Under the pieces are notes generated by a model. That model had not been told where the DNA came from and did not search any database. It was given only the letters and a program-made list of their open reading frames with translations. 52,272 bases of DNA, from the NCBI RefSeq assembly GCF_002150685.1, contig NZ_MSSW01000073.1:1-52272 (forward strand), written 5' to 3'. The translations under genes were made by a program, and so were the position numbers. Positions within the stretch are counted from its first letter, which is position 1. Every line of letters starts with the position of its first letter. This DNA is from Algoriphagus antarcticus (lineage in GTDB: Bacteria > Bacteroidota > Bacteroidia > Cytophagales > Cyclobacteriaceae). Below, piece after piece: positions 24,307 to 32,323 of this stretch.

Positions 24307-25613
24307 TTTTCCTCAATTTGTATAATAGTGCTTCTGATTTTTTGCTTGGAAGTATGCGTCTGCAATTCATCTCCAAGTAGGATTTTCGTGCTATTGATTG
24401 GCTTACCGTTGATTTCTGTTCGTGTATAGCCTCTGGCTAAAATTACTTCAGGATTCAGTTGACGTAGCAATAATTCCTTGGAGTTCAGGTTTTGTTTTTG
24501 ATTTTGCAAAAAGCCCTCCAATCCCCGAATCATATTTTTCTCAAAAGTAGCCAAGGTGTTTTCCTGAATCTGCAGGATGTTTTTGCCGGAAATCCGAATT
24601 CGACTCATCGTGGAATTCAATTTCTCAGCTTCCAGCTTTAGTCGGCTTTCTGAAAATGCTTTTACTTGATGTGCTATTTGATGTATTTTGGTTTGCTCGT
24701 CGCTGAGTTTTTGACGCGTTGCCCGATCAAGTCTTAGCATTGCCAAGCCTAGATTTTCTTCAAATTCTCGAAAGCCAGAAAGTAGAAACTCTGCCACTGC
24801 AGTTGGAGTCTTCAGGCGAGTATGTGCTACCAAATCCGCTATGCTCTCATCGCGTTCATGGCCTATTCCAGTGAAGACAGGCAAAGAGAAATTTGCGATT
24901 TTGGTTGCAAGTATATAATCATCAAAGCAGTCCAAATCCAATTGGGCGCCACCTCCACGTATCATCACCACTGCTTCAATTCCTAATGCATCTTTCACAG
25001 CTTCGATCTGCTGAAGACTTCTGGTCAAAGAAGCCACAGCCTCATTTCCTTGCATCATCGAAGGGAAAAGCTTGTGATAAACCTGATATCCGTAAGAATT
25101 ATTTTCTAGTTGATTGATGAAATCTCCATAGCCCGCCGCCGTAGGACTACTGATGATAGCGATTTTCTGGATAACTGGAGGAATTAGATGTCTGGCGTTA
25201 AGTCTTAATAAACCCTCCTTCGTAAGTCTATCGATAGTTTCTTGACGGACCCTTGCTCTTTCTCCGAGAGAAAAAGAAGGATCGATATCCTTCACGTTGA
25301 TGCTTAGACCATATACTGGATGGAAATTTACAGCTACTTGAGCTAGCACTTTCATACCGTTTTTTATACTGGATCCAGTTACGGATTCAAATCTAGCAGC
25401 GACCGAGCGATATGCAAAAGACCATAGGTTTGCCTTGATTTTTGCCTGAACTGTGTTTCCTTGTTTTTCAACCAGTTCAAAATAAGCATGTCCTTGAGGT
25501 GCCTGACGAAAATCCGCGATTTCACCAATCACCCAAATCACCGGATCAAGTTCGTTCTCTAGTGCTTGTTGGATCAGCCGATTGAGTTCGGAAATCGATC
25601 TTGCATTTTGCAT
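24303..25613 (-). CDS. xseA: Exodeoxyribonuclease VII large subunit
   Basis: This 436-residue protein has the XseA layout. An N-terminal OB-fold ('VIWVIGEIADFRQAPQGHAY') is followed by a catalytic core with 'IAIISSPTAAGYGDFINQL', 'VVMIRGGGAQLDLDCFDDY' and 'LPVFTGIGHERDESIADLVA', then a long coiled coil that binds XseB. The C-terminal 'ILARGYTRTEINGKPI' closes the domain. With XseB it trims single-stranded DNA during repair. It lies 2 bp after dapA and overlaps xseB by 4 bp, forming a three-gene operon. Confidence 0.95.
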   Translation of the reverse strand: MQNARSISELNRLIQQALENELDPVIWVIGEIADFRQAPQGHAYFELVEKQGNTVQAKIKANLWSFAYRSVAARFESVTGSSIKNGMKVLAQVAVNFHPVYGLSINVKDIDPSFSLGERARVRQETIDRLTKEGLLRLNARHLIPPVIQKIAIISSPTAAGYGDFINQLENNSYGYQVYHKLFPSMMQGNEAVASLTRSLQQIEAVKDALGIEAVVMIRGGGAQLDLDCFDDYILATKIANFSLPVFTGIGHERDESIADLVAHTRLKTPTAVAEFLLSGFREFEENLGLAMLRLDRATRQKLSDEQTKIHQIAHQVKAFSESRLKLEAEKLNSTMSRIRISGKNILQIQENTLATFEKNMIRGLEGFLQNQKQNLNSKELLLRQLNPEVILARGYTRTEINGKPINSTKILLGDELQTHTSKQKIRSTIIQIEEK

Positions 25614-25615
25614 GC

Positions 25616-26479
25616 TTACGTCAGTTTTTGGAATTCCGCCTTGATCTTTTGGTTCAATTCCAGACTCGCTCTTAGCATAGGAAGTCTAACCTGATCGTCG
25701 CAGATACCCATGTGGCAAAGCAGATTTTTAATACCCACAGGATTACTTTCGGCATACATTAGGTTATTCAGAGGCAAAAGCGAGAATGCTGCTTTCAGAC
25801 TTTCTTCTTCGGTGCCATGGCATAAAGCTTTAAAAGTTGCAGGAAGCGCATTTGCCATTACAGAAATAATTCCTGATCCACCGATGCTATACAAAGCTTT
25901 GGTCATTAGGTCATCACCCGAAACCAACAAGAAATTGGTTGGCATTTTAGACGCAATTTGCATGCACTGCTCCAAATTCCCACTGGCCTCTTTCATACCT
26001 ATAATATTGGAATGCTCAGCAAGACTCAGGGTAGTTTCGGCAGTGATATTAGACATTGTTCTGCCTGGAATATTATACAAAATCACCGGAACTGGACACA
26101 CATCTGCAATCGCTTTGTAGTGAGCGATAATCCCCGCTTGGGTTGGTTTGTTGTAATATGGACTTACAGAAAGGATGGCGATGATGCCTGTGAAATCTGT
26201 ATTTGCAATCTCACTCAGTACCGACATGGTATTGTTTCCGCCCATACCATATACCACTGGCACCCGGCCAGCATTATAATCCAGACAGGCATCTAGCACC
26301 TGTTTTTTCTCAGAAGATGAAAGAGTAACTGTCTCCCCAGTAGTGCCTAAAACCACCAAATAATCCACTCCACCTTCGATCACATAATCGACAAGTCTTT
26401 TTAGACCATCGAAATCTATGGAGTAATCGTCGTGAAATGGGGTGACAAGGGCTACGCCGGTTCCTTGGAGTTGGTTCAT
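25616..26479 (-). CDS. dapA: 4-hydroxy-tetrahydrodipicolinate synthase
   Basis: DapA condenses pyruvate with aspartate semialdehyde in the lysine/diaminopimelate pathway, which also feeds cell-wall synthesis. The 287-residue chain starts 'MNQLQGTGVALVTPF'. It contains 'GTTGETVTLSSSEK', the Tyr motif 'VPVILYNIPGRT' and the Schiff-base lysine in 'IIGMKEASGN'. A longer reading from 26629 would add 50 residues with no family resemblance, so I use the ATG at 26479. xseA starts 2 bp downstream. Confidence 0.95.
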   Translation of the reverse strand: MNQLQGTGVALVTPFHDDYSIDFDGLKRLVDYVIEGGVDYLVVLGTTGETVTLSSSEKKQVLDACLDYNAGRVPVVYGMGGNNTMSVLSEIANTDFTGIIAILSVSPYYNKPTQAGIIAHYKAIADVCPVPVILYNIPGRTMSNITAETTLSLAEHSNIIGMKEASGNLEQCMQIASKMPTNFLLVSGDDLMTKALYSIGGSGIISVMANALPATFKALCHGTEEESLKAAFSLLPLNNLMYAESNPVGIKNLLCHMGICDDQVRLPMLRASLELNQKIKAEFQKLT

Positions 26480-26556
26480 GATTGTAAGGTTTGGGAGGCT
26501 AAAGATAATGGGATGAGAGGAATTGGCATTCTGTTTTCGGAAAAAATGGTATTCCT

Positions 26557-26581
26557 GTAGGGGCGAAAAATCTTTCGCCTG
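26557..26581. repeat. REP palindrome 1 (degenerate)
   Basis: GTAGGGGCGAAAAATCTTTCGCC is a variant of the local REP with an altered centre; the arms GGCGAAA and TTTCGCC pair. It lies about 80 bp upstream of the dapA start. Confidence 0.6.
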
Positions 26582-26608
26582 GAATGATGATTTCAATATC
26601 TGTGTCAA

Positions 26609-26632
26609 CCGCGAATAATTATTCGCCACTAC
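26609..26632. repeat. REP palindrome 2
   Basis: GCGAATAATTATTCGC is a perfect palindrome at the centre, followed by CACTAC. It lies about 75 bp upstream of the degenerate transposase gene. Confidence 0.7.
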
Positions 26633-26707
26633 ATGCCTCCAATAATGATTTTTGGTATATTCATCCTAGATTTTTTAGGATGATTAATCACCATATTTTT
26701 ATCAATC

Positions 26708-27248
26708 ATGAAATACAATCCTGATTTTCACCATCGCCGCTCTATCAGATTGAAAGGATATGATTATTCTAAAGCAGGTCTATATTTCATAACAATTTGG
26801 TGTAAAAAGCGGCAATGCTTTTTTGGAGAGATTTTAAAAAATGGCACGGAACAAGTTATGTCTCTCAGTAAATTTGGAATAATAGCTAAGGATTGTTGGT
26901 TTAAGATTCCGTCGCATTATCCCAATGTGGTTCTTCATGAATTTGTGGTGATGCCAAATCCTATTCATGGGATTATTGAAATCGCTGTAGGGGCGAATGA
27001 CCATTCGCCCCTACGCAGGGGTAAATCAATATTTCGTTCACCGTCAAGAAAAATAGGGGGCTATCCTTAGAGGGTATAAAATAGGGGTGACCAAATGGCA
27101 TCGTTCAAATACAGATATTTATAAGGTATGGCAAAGAAGCTATCATGATCATATCATTCGTAATGAAGAGGCTTATTTCAACATTACAAATTATATTAGG
27201 AACAATCCTGATTCATGGGAGATTGACACTTTTTTTAAAACATGTTGA
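26708..27248 (+). pseudogene. REP-associated tyrosine transposase (RAYT, Y1_Tnp), decayed
   Basis: The first part (26708 to about 27055) encodes 'RRSIRLKGYDYSKAGLYFIT' and 'LHEFVVMPNPIHGIIEI', typical of IS200-like RAYT proteins. The HUH motif normally reads MPNHxHG; here the first His is Pro85, so metal binding should be lost. Around a run of five G at about 27055-27059 the frame breaks. The rest continues in the next frame ('GYKIGVTKWHRSNTD', 'VWQRSYHDHIIRNEEAYFN', with the likely catalytic Tyr) to a stop at 27246-27248. RAYTs mobilise REP palindromes, and REPs of one family surround this gene, one of them inside its coding sequence at 26987-27014. If the frameshift is a sequencing error, the HUH substitution still argues against activity. 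Confidence 0.85.
26987..27014. repeat. REP palindrome 3, inside the RAYT coding region
   Basis: GTAGGGGCGAATG and CATTCGCCCCTAC form a perfect 13-bp inverted repeat separated by two bases, the most symmetrical copy in the window. It encodes part of the transposase linker (VGANDHSPLR). Confidence 0.8.
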
Positions 27249-27262
27249 TAAAATGAAACTAT

Positions 27263-27290
27263 GTAAGGGCGAATAATTATTCACCCCAAC
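27263..27290. repeat. REP palindrome 4
   Basis: GTAAGGGCGAATAATTATTC is followed by ACCCCAAC. It lies 15 bp after the RAYT remnant and 20 bp from the next copy. Confidence 0.75.
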
Positions 27291-27309
27291 AAATGGTATA
27301 AAACCTCTA

Positions 27310-27333
27310 AAGCGAATAATTATTCGCCCCTAC
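27310..27333. repeat. REP palindrome 5, overlapping the end of ligA
   Basis: GCGAATAATTATTCGC is followed by CCCTAC. Read on the minus strand it supplies the last four codons of ligA (GGT AGG GGC GAA) and its TAA stop. Confidence 0.8.
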
Positions 27334-29776
27334 CAATCATTTTCAAAAAGTCCTCCTCTGAAATCATCGAAACGCCCAGCTTTTGGGCCTTTTCTTTTTT
27401 GCTTGGCCCCATATCTTCGCCTTCGATGATGAAATCAAGATTTTTGGAAACGGCGGAAATGTACTGTCCTCCATGAGCTATGACGGTATCTTTGATTTCA
27501 TCCCGCTTGAAATGGACTAATTTCCCACTGGCCAAAATTCGCTTGCCTTCAAGTGAGTTTCCAAGTTTGATCGAAGCGTCTTTGTCGATTTCAAATTTCA
27601 GCCCGAATCCTTTTAGCCTGACGATGATCTCTTGGTTTTTTGACTGCGCAAAAAAGTCATGAAGGCTAAGCACAAGCGTATCGCCTACGCCATTGATATC
27701 CAGCAATTGTTCGGAACTGGCAGCTTCGAGTTTTTCTATTGTTCCAAAGTGTCTAGCTAAAAGCTGAGCCGTGTTTTCACCAATATTTCTAATTCCTAAA
27801 GCGAAAAGCACTTTCTCGAAAGGTTGATTTTTCGATGCCGAGATTCCCTCCATCATGTTTTTGATGACTCCATCCTGGAACGTATTGGCTTTGAGTTTTT
27901 TGATTCGGTCAGTTAATTCCTGATTGAGATCAAGATTGAGTTTTAGAAGAATGCCATGAACGGCACCCTCTTTTTTACTGACTTCCAGTACTTTATGAAA
28001 ATCAACTTTTCTACTGAGGAAGAGATCCAACACCACAGCCACCGGCACGTAATCTTCCAGTTTTGGGAGGTTGTGATCCTTAAGGTTTGTAATCAGATAA
28101 TCGATCATCCCCGTATTGGAAGGGACTTTTTTCTTCCATTTTCTGATTTGCTCCTGAAAAGCTTTCAGTGTTTCTGCCAAAGGAAGCTCGGTGTTGTCAA
28201 TTAGAAAATCATGAATCTGCTTAAATGAAATTTGTTCAGTAATTGCAAAAAGGGCCTTCTCCAAGGTGATGTAAAGCAATCCATCACCCTCGGTTTCGTA
28301 CTGATCTTGGGACATTTCCAGACCCAAAAGTTCCTCTTTTCTGCCTTCCAACTCATAGATATCCGCAGGATCAATAATGAATCCCTGATCGATCAGCGCT
28401 CTGATTCGCTCCGTTCCCATGGAGTCGATATTCATAGCTCGCTTAGATACAAAATGCTCGATTCTTCCCAGCACCTGAGGCGGACAGGATTCTGCATTTG
28501 GACAGTAGTGCTTGGCTTCGCTTTCTTTCCGCTGCAGTTCGGTTCCGCATTCCGGGCAGCGCGTGATATAAGAAATTGACTTAGCCTCAGGATTTCTTCC
28601 ATCTGGATTTACTGCCGTGATTTTCGGGATTATTTCCCCGCCTTTTTCCACAAATACAAAGTCGCCATCATGCAGATCCAAGCGCTCAATCTCATTGGCA
28701 TTGTGGAGGGAAGCCCGCTTTACAGTCGTACCAGCCAAACTCACAGGGGAAAGGTTCGCTACAGGAGTGATTGCTCCAGTTCGACCTACTTGATAGGTGA
28801 TCGACAGTAGTTCTGACTCCGCGCTTTCAGCTTTGTACTTGTATGCAATCGCCCAGCGTGGATTTTTGGCGGTAAAACCCAATTCCTCTCGCTGATCGTA
28901 ATTATTGACTTTTAGGACGACTCCATCGGTTTCTACGGGAAGTGAATGACGTTTGTCTTTCCAGTCCTCTATGTATTGGATGACCGCTTGAATGTCTTCA
29001 ACTTTTCTATAGGTTTGGGAGACGTTGAATCCCCATTTTTCAAGCAAGCATATCGCCTCCGAATGTGTGTTTACACTGAGTTCATCGCCTAGCAACTGGT
29101 AGAAATAGCAGTTCAATCTACGCTTGGCTACCACCGAGGAATCCTGCATCTTCAGTGTTCCCGAAGCTGCATTTCGGGGATTTGCCAAAAGCGCATCACC
29201 AGCTTCGTCTCGTGCTGCATTGATTTTCTGGAATTCCTTCAAAGGCAAAAAGATCTCTCCACGTACTTCAAACTTTGCCGGAATGTTTTCGGCTTTTACT
29301 TCCAAAGGGATATTGCGAATTGTCCGCACATTCGCTGTGACATCATCTCCTTTATATCCATCACCACGGGTGACAGCTCTCAACAATCGGCCATTTTCAT
29401 AGACCAAACTAATGGCTACTCCATCGAATTTCATTTCGCAGAAATATTCAAAATCCGAGTGACCCAGCCCCTTTACTACGCGCTCATCAAAGGCGACAAG
29501 CTCTTCCACCGAATACGTGTTTCCCAGCGAAAGCATTTTAGTGCTGTGCTCCACCGTCTGAAAATCCTTGGTGATCGTCCCGCCTATACGTTGGCTAGGG
29601 CTGTCAGGATCAAGCAAATCAGGGAAGCTAGTTTCCAACTGGATCAATTCTTCAAGCAATTGGTCAAAGGCAAAATCAGAGATCTCAGGGCTGCTTTCCT
29701 GATAATATCGATTATTGTGATGGTTGATTTCTTGGCTAAGCTGGGCAATTCGCTTTTCGGCTTGCTGTGGATTCAT
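27320..29776 (-). CDS. ligA: NAD+-dependent DNA ligase with a large internal insertion
   Basis: LigA seals nicks in replication and repair. The chain is 818 residues, against roughly 670-700 for most bacterial LigA. It has the Ia and adenylation domains with Lys116 in 'CEMKFDGVAIS', the OB-fold, a zinc finger (Cys407, 410, 425, 431), HhH repeats ('GIRNIGENTAQLLARHFGTI') and a C-terminal BRCT domain. About 145 extra, mostly helical residues (488-632) sit between 'EELLGLE' and the point where the HhH region resumes ('IKNMMEGISASKNQPF'). Every catalytic motif is intact, so the enzyme should work; the insert has no recognisable domain. The last residues (GRGE) and the stop come from a REP palindrome. 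Confidence 0.95.
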   Translation of the reverse strand: MNPQQAEKRIAQLSQEINHHNNRYYQESSPEISDFAFDQLLEELIQLETSFPDLLDPDSPSQRIGGTITKDFQTVEHSTKMLSLGNTYSVEELVAFDERVVKGLGHSDFEYFCEMKFDGVAISLVYENGRLLRAVTRGDGYKGDDVTANVRTIRNIPLEVKAENIPAKFEVRGEIFLPLKEFQKINAARDEAGDALLANPRNAASGTLKMQDSSVVAKRRLNCYFYQLLGDELSVNTHSEAICLLEKWGFNVSQTYRKVEDIQAVIQYIEDWKDKRHSLPVETDGVVLKVNNYDQREELGFTAKNPRWAIAYKYKAESAESELLSITYQVGRTGAITPVANLSPVSLAGTTVKRASLHNANEIERLDLHDGDFVFVEKGGEIIPKITAVNPDGRNPEAKSISYITRCPECGTELQRKESEAKHYCPNAESCPPQVLGRIEHFVSKRAMNIDSMGTERIRALIDQGFIIDPADIYELEGRKEELLGLEMSQDQYETEGDGLLYITLEKALFAITEQISFKQIHDFLIDNTELPLAETLKAFQEQIRKWKKKVPSNTGMIDYLITNLKDHNLPKLEDYVPVAVVLDLFLSRKVDFHKVLEVSKKEGAVHGILLKLNLDLNQELTDRIKKLKANTFQDGVIKNMMEGISASKNQPFEKVLFALGIRNIGENTAQLLARHFGTIEKLEAASSEQLLDINGVGDTLVLSLHDFFAQSKNQEIIVRLKGFGLKFEIDKDASIKLGNSLEGKRILASGKLVHFKRDEIKDTVIAHGGQYISAVSKNLDFIIEGEDMGPSKKEKAQKLGVSMISEEDFLKMIGRGE

Positions 29777-30312
29777 GGGCTGTTTAGAAAAATTCGGGCT
29801 CGTAAAAATAGGAGATACTTACCGCAAAGTCGCAGAGGTAGCGAAGAAAGGCGTGAAGGGATTTGCAGAGTTTGTGGTTTACGTCACCGACCATGGTCTG
29901 TGTCGCACAGACCATAATTATGAAAATTGTTCAATCCTTTCAGGATCATAACGATAAATCGGGTTGTACAAAAAGTCTGGACTGCGTCGCAGTCAAACCA
30001 TGATTAGCCATGGGTACAACACATGGAAAACGGTGATTAAGTAGATTTTGTCATGCCTGAAGGCTGGAACTCGAGGAAAAGTGGAGGTTTCTAGTTGGAG
30101 ATCCATTACAAATTGATTTGGATAGAGGAGTGTAATTACTTCCAAATACTGTACTATACGGAATTTACACACAGCTCAACGCTTGTTCAACGCTAAGTGG
30201 AGAATTTGGATAGTAAAGGAACAGTTTATTCACAGCGATGGAAAGAAAGTTTTTTTGTCCCAGCTTTTTCTGCCTATACTTCTTGTATTAGCTATTACAA
30301 TCGATTAATGGT
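29777..30312. other. Gene-free region with small perfect hairpins
   Basis: No coding region is supported. It holds a module beginning ACCGCAAAGT at about 29820, a perfect 10-bp hairpin at 29893-29915 (ATGGTCTGTG / CACAGACCAT, loop TCG) and a 7-bp hairpin at 29980-29994 (GACTGCG / CGCAGTC). A similar combination recurs near 51.7 kb. The part from 30060 to 30312 shows nothing recognisable. Confidence 0.5.
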
Positions 30313-30789
30313 TTATTTCTTCGCCTCCTTTAATCTTTGATCAAAAACCATTTTTGCAGTGCCAATAACTATTATCCCAGATGAATCTGGATGATTGGGA
30401 TTTATCAAATAATTAAATTCTTGGGGAACGATGCTGCTAGGTACTTTGAGAATTGCTGCTTCATTAAAAGTTACAAAGTCATCCCCAATTACTTGAGTTG
30501 TAGCTGATGGAGGATGTGAGTCCCAGTTCTCTGGTAGATCTTCCAGCTTTACCTCCTGGATAGTAAGTTCATCCGAAATCTCAATCTCCACATAGTACCG
30601 ATCATCAGGTAGATCCTCGCTCAAATCTAAATGAACTGAAACTTCAAGTGTAGCCAAAGCACGCGTCTCTGCTGTATATACTATACGCGTGTTAAAACTA
30701 TTCCAACGATAGCCTTCAGACAATGAAGCTCCTGTACCAGTTAAAGTAGTTTTCAAATACTTTTCTCTTTCAATCCTGAAAACTACCAT
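30313..30789 (-). CDS. RES-domain toxin of a RES/Xre toxin-antitoxin pair
   Basis: RES toxins degrade cellular NAD+. This 158-residue protein shows the family pattern: Arg in 'MVVFRIEREKY', 'RWNSFNTRIVYTAETRALAT' with the conserved Tyr and Glu in 'LEVSVHLD', and 'PQEFNYLINPNHPD' near the end. It follows the antitoxin gene with a 1-bp overlap, the normal order for this system. The length is normal, so a functional toxin is expected. Confidence 0.9.
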   Translation of the reverse strand: MVVFRIEREKYLKTTLTGTGASLSEGYRWNSFNTRIVYTAETRALATLEVSVHLDLSEDLPDDRYYVEIEISDELTIQEVKLEDLPENWDSHPPSATTQVIGDDFVTFNEAAILKVPSSIVPQEFNYLINPNHPDSSGIIVIGTAKMVFDQRLKEAKK

Positions 30790-31289
30790 TAAGCTAAGTT
30801 TCCGTATTCTAACCGAGTAAGGCAGAATCTGACTTCGTTGATTCCTGTGACAGTATCAAGCATACTTTCAGGTGAATTTCCACCAATAGATACGTTTGAC
30901 TTCTTAAACCATCGGTGAAATTTCGCTTCCTCATTATTAAAAACTTCTAAACCGTAATCAATCAGCTCATTTATCAAGATCAGTAGTTCGCTATCTCTAC
31001 TACTTAATAGTAAATGCTCGCTTTTCTTCTTGTTATAAGTAGTTTGAGGTATCCCTATAATTGCTAATACAGATTTTATAGGATTATTCAACCTTTTGCT
31101 CAGTGCGTCAATAGTTTCGTAGGGAATCCCTGCTCTGATGACATCAACTCGCTCAAGTTTATTGCCTCTATGATATTCGAGCGCATCAGAATTGATTGAA
31201 GATTTGATACTACTTGAGGATTTTCCATAAGCATTTTGGATGCTTCTCTTAGTGTCGAACGGTTTAGTTTTTTGTACTGTTTTCTTCAT
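30789..31289 (-). CDS. Antitoxin of the RES/Xre pair (MbcA/ParS/Xre-type)
   Basis: This 166-residue protein has a helix-turn-helix-like centre ('GIPYETIDALSKRLNNPIKS', 'AIIGIPQTTYNKKKSE') and the C-terminal antitoxin domain ('YGLEVFNNEEAKFHRWFKKS', 'GGNSPESMLDTVTGINEV', 'LTRLEYG') that binds RES toxins. It is first in the operon and overlaps the toxin gene. Two direct repeats just upstream of its start (31288-31331) are probable operator sites for autorepression. Confidence 0.9.
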   Translation of the reverse strand: MKKTVQKTKPFDTKRSIQNAYGKSSSSIKSSINSDALEYHRGNKLERVDVIRAGIPYETIDALSKRLNNPIKSVLAIIGIPQTTYNKKKSEHLLLSSRDSELLILINELIDYGLEVFNNEEAKFHRWFKKSNVSIGGNSPESMLDTVTGINEVRFCLTRLEYGNLA

Positions 31290-31331
31290 AAAGCAACTTA
31301 TTTGTTGTTAATATAAAGCAATTTTGTTGTT
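31288..31331 (-). promoter_or_regulatory. Direct-repeat operator upstream of the antitoxin
   Basis: Two copies of a roughly 20-bp element, ATAAAGCAA(CTT)ATTTGTTGTT at 31288-31309 and ATAAAGCAATTTTGTTGTT at 31313-31331, lie head to tail, the first touching the antitoxin start codon. Autoregulated toxin-antitoxin operons commonly have such repeats. Confidence 0.5.
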
Positions 31332-31593
31332 TTGGTTCAGCTTCAATAAAAAAAATCCCTTAAGGTTTTTCTTCACCGCTCCTTATTTGACGTCTGCACA
31401 GACAAGTTTCTCCATTTTTTTTGATCCTTTACTTAGCGAAATCACTTCCGACACAAAACCTTCGAGGTTCGAAAAAAACCTCAAAGGTTATACACGTTGC
31501 GTCACTGCGAGAGATTTTCTTAATACTTTTTGGAAGCTCTGGCATATCCTCCCATTATTTTAAATCTTTGTTTTTCTCTTTCCCCAAATACCT
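31332..31593. other. Gene-free spacer between antitoxin and tetR
   Basis: No gene is supported. A hairpin CCTTCGAGGTT / AACCTCAAAGG (about 31459-31487) is the only clear structure; it lacks a T-run, so I do not call it a terminator. Confidence 0.4.
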
Positions 31594-32226
31594 ATGCCTA
31601 GTAAAGCCACAATTGAAAGCAAGATTCTGGATGCAGCTTACAAACTTTTTCTAGCAAATGGCTATCGTCATACGACCATGGATGATATTGCCCAAATGCT
31701 GGGAATGAGCAAAAAGACGCTTTATAAGTATTACCCTGGCAAACTGGAATTGCTTGCTGCTTCCTTTCAGGTAACCAGAACCAAGCTTACAGCCAAAATG
31801 GAGGCAATTGTGGAAAATCGATATATTTCTTTTCCACTGAAACTGAAGTCAACTTTGACGGTGATGGCCTCTCTGCTAGGCCCAATTAATCCTGAGCTTT
31901 TCGAAGACCTGCGGGAATATGCTCCCGAAATCTGGGAGGATCTGGAACAGTATATCAATGAATCTGCCTACATCCGAGTCAAGAAATTGTTGGACCAGGG
32001 AAAAAGTGAGGGTTTGGTAAATCCATCTATGAATATCAATCTGGTTGTCATGCTTTATGCAGCTGCGGTACAATCACTTATGGATCCAAAATTCATCAAC
32101 CAGTTTCCGGAGCTAATCCAAAAAGGCATGAAGATTCCCCCTGCTGATATCTACGACCAGGCAATCACTATTATTTACAATGGTATTTTGACGGAAGAGG
32201 CACGCAATGAATTTGCAAATGCCTAA
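31594..32226 (+). CDS. TetR/AcrR family regulator
   Basis: This 210-residue protein has the helix-turn-helix 'TTMDDIAQMLGMSKKTLYKY' (about residues 28-47) and a helical C-terminal domain. It resembles the TetR protein at 14136-14735 in the DNA-binding region and in the 'LFEDLREYAPEIWEDLEQYI' segment ('VLFEIQKYFPEVWEMFNEF' there), so the two are probably paralogues. It lies upstream of metG and no efflux genes follow, so its targets are elsewhere. The ligand is unknown. Confidence 0.87.
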   Translation: MPSKATIESKILDAAYKLFLANGYRHTTMDDIAQMLGMSKKTLYKYYPGKLELLAASFQVTRTKLTAKMEAIVENRYISFPLKLKSTLTVMASLLGPINPELFEDLREYAPEIWEDLEQYINESAYIRVKKLLDQGKSEGLVNPSMNINLVVMLYAAAVQSLMDPKFINQFPELIQKGMKIPPADIYDQAITIIYNGILTEEARNEFANA

Positions 32227-32248
32227 GGCAGCCTTTGCCCGATTTGCC

Positions 32249-32256
32249 TATCTTTG
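32249..32256 (+). promoter_or_regulatory. Possible -7 box for metG
   Basis: TATCTTTG matches TAnnTTTG and lies 68 bp before the chosen metG start. No -33 element is at the right distance, so this is a weak call. Confidence 0.3.
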
Positions 32257-32323
32257 CGCCCTGATCTTGCAATGAATTTTATTTTTCAAAGCTGGGTTGA
32301 CTATTTCGAATCTTAGATTGATC

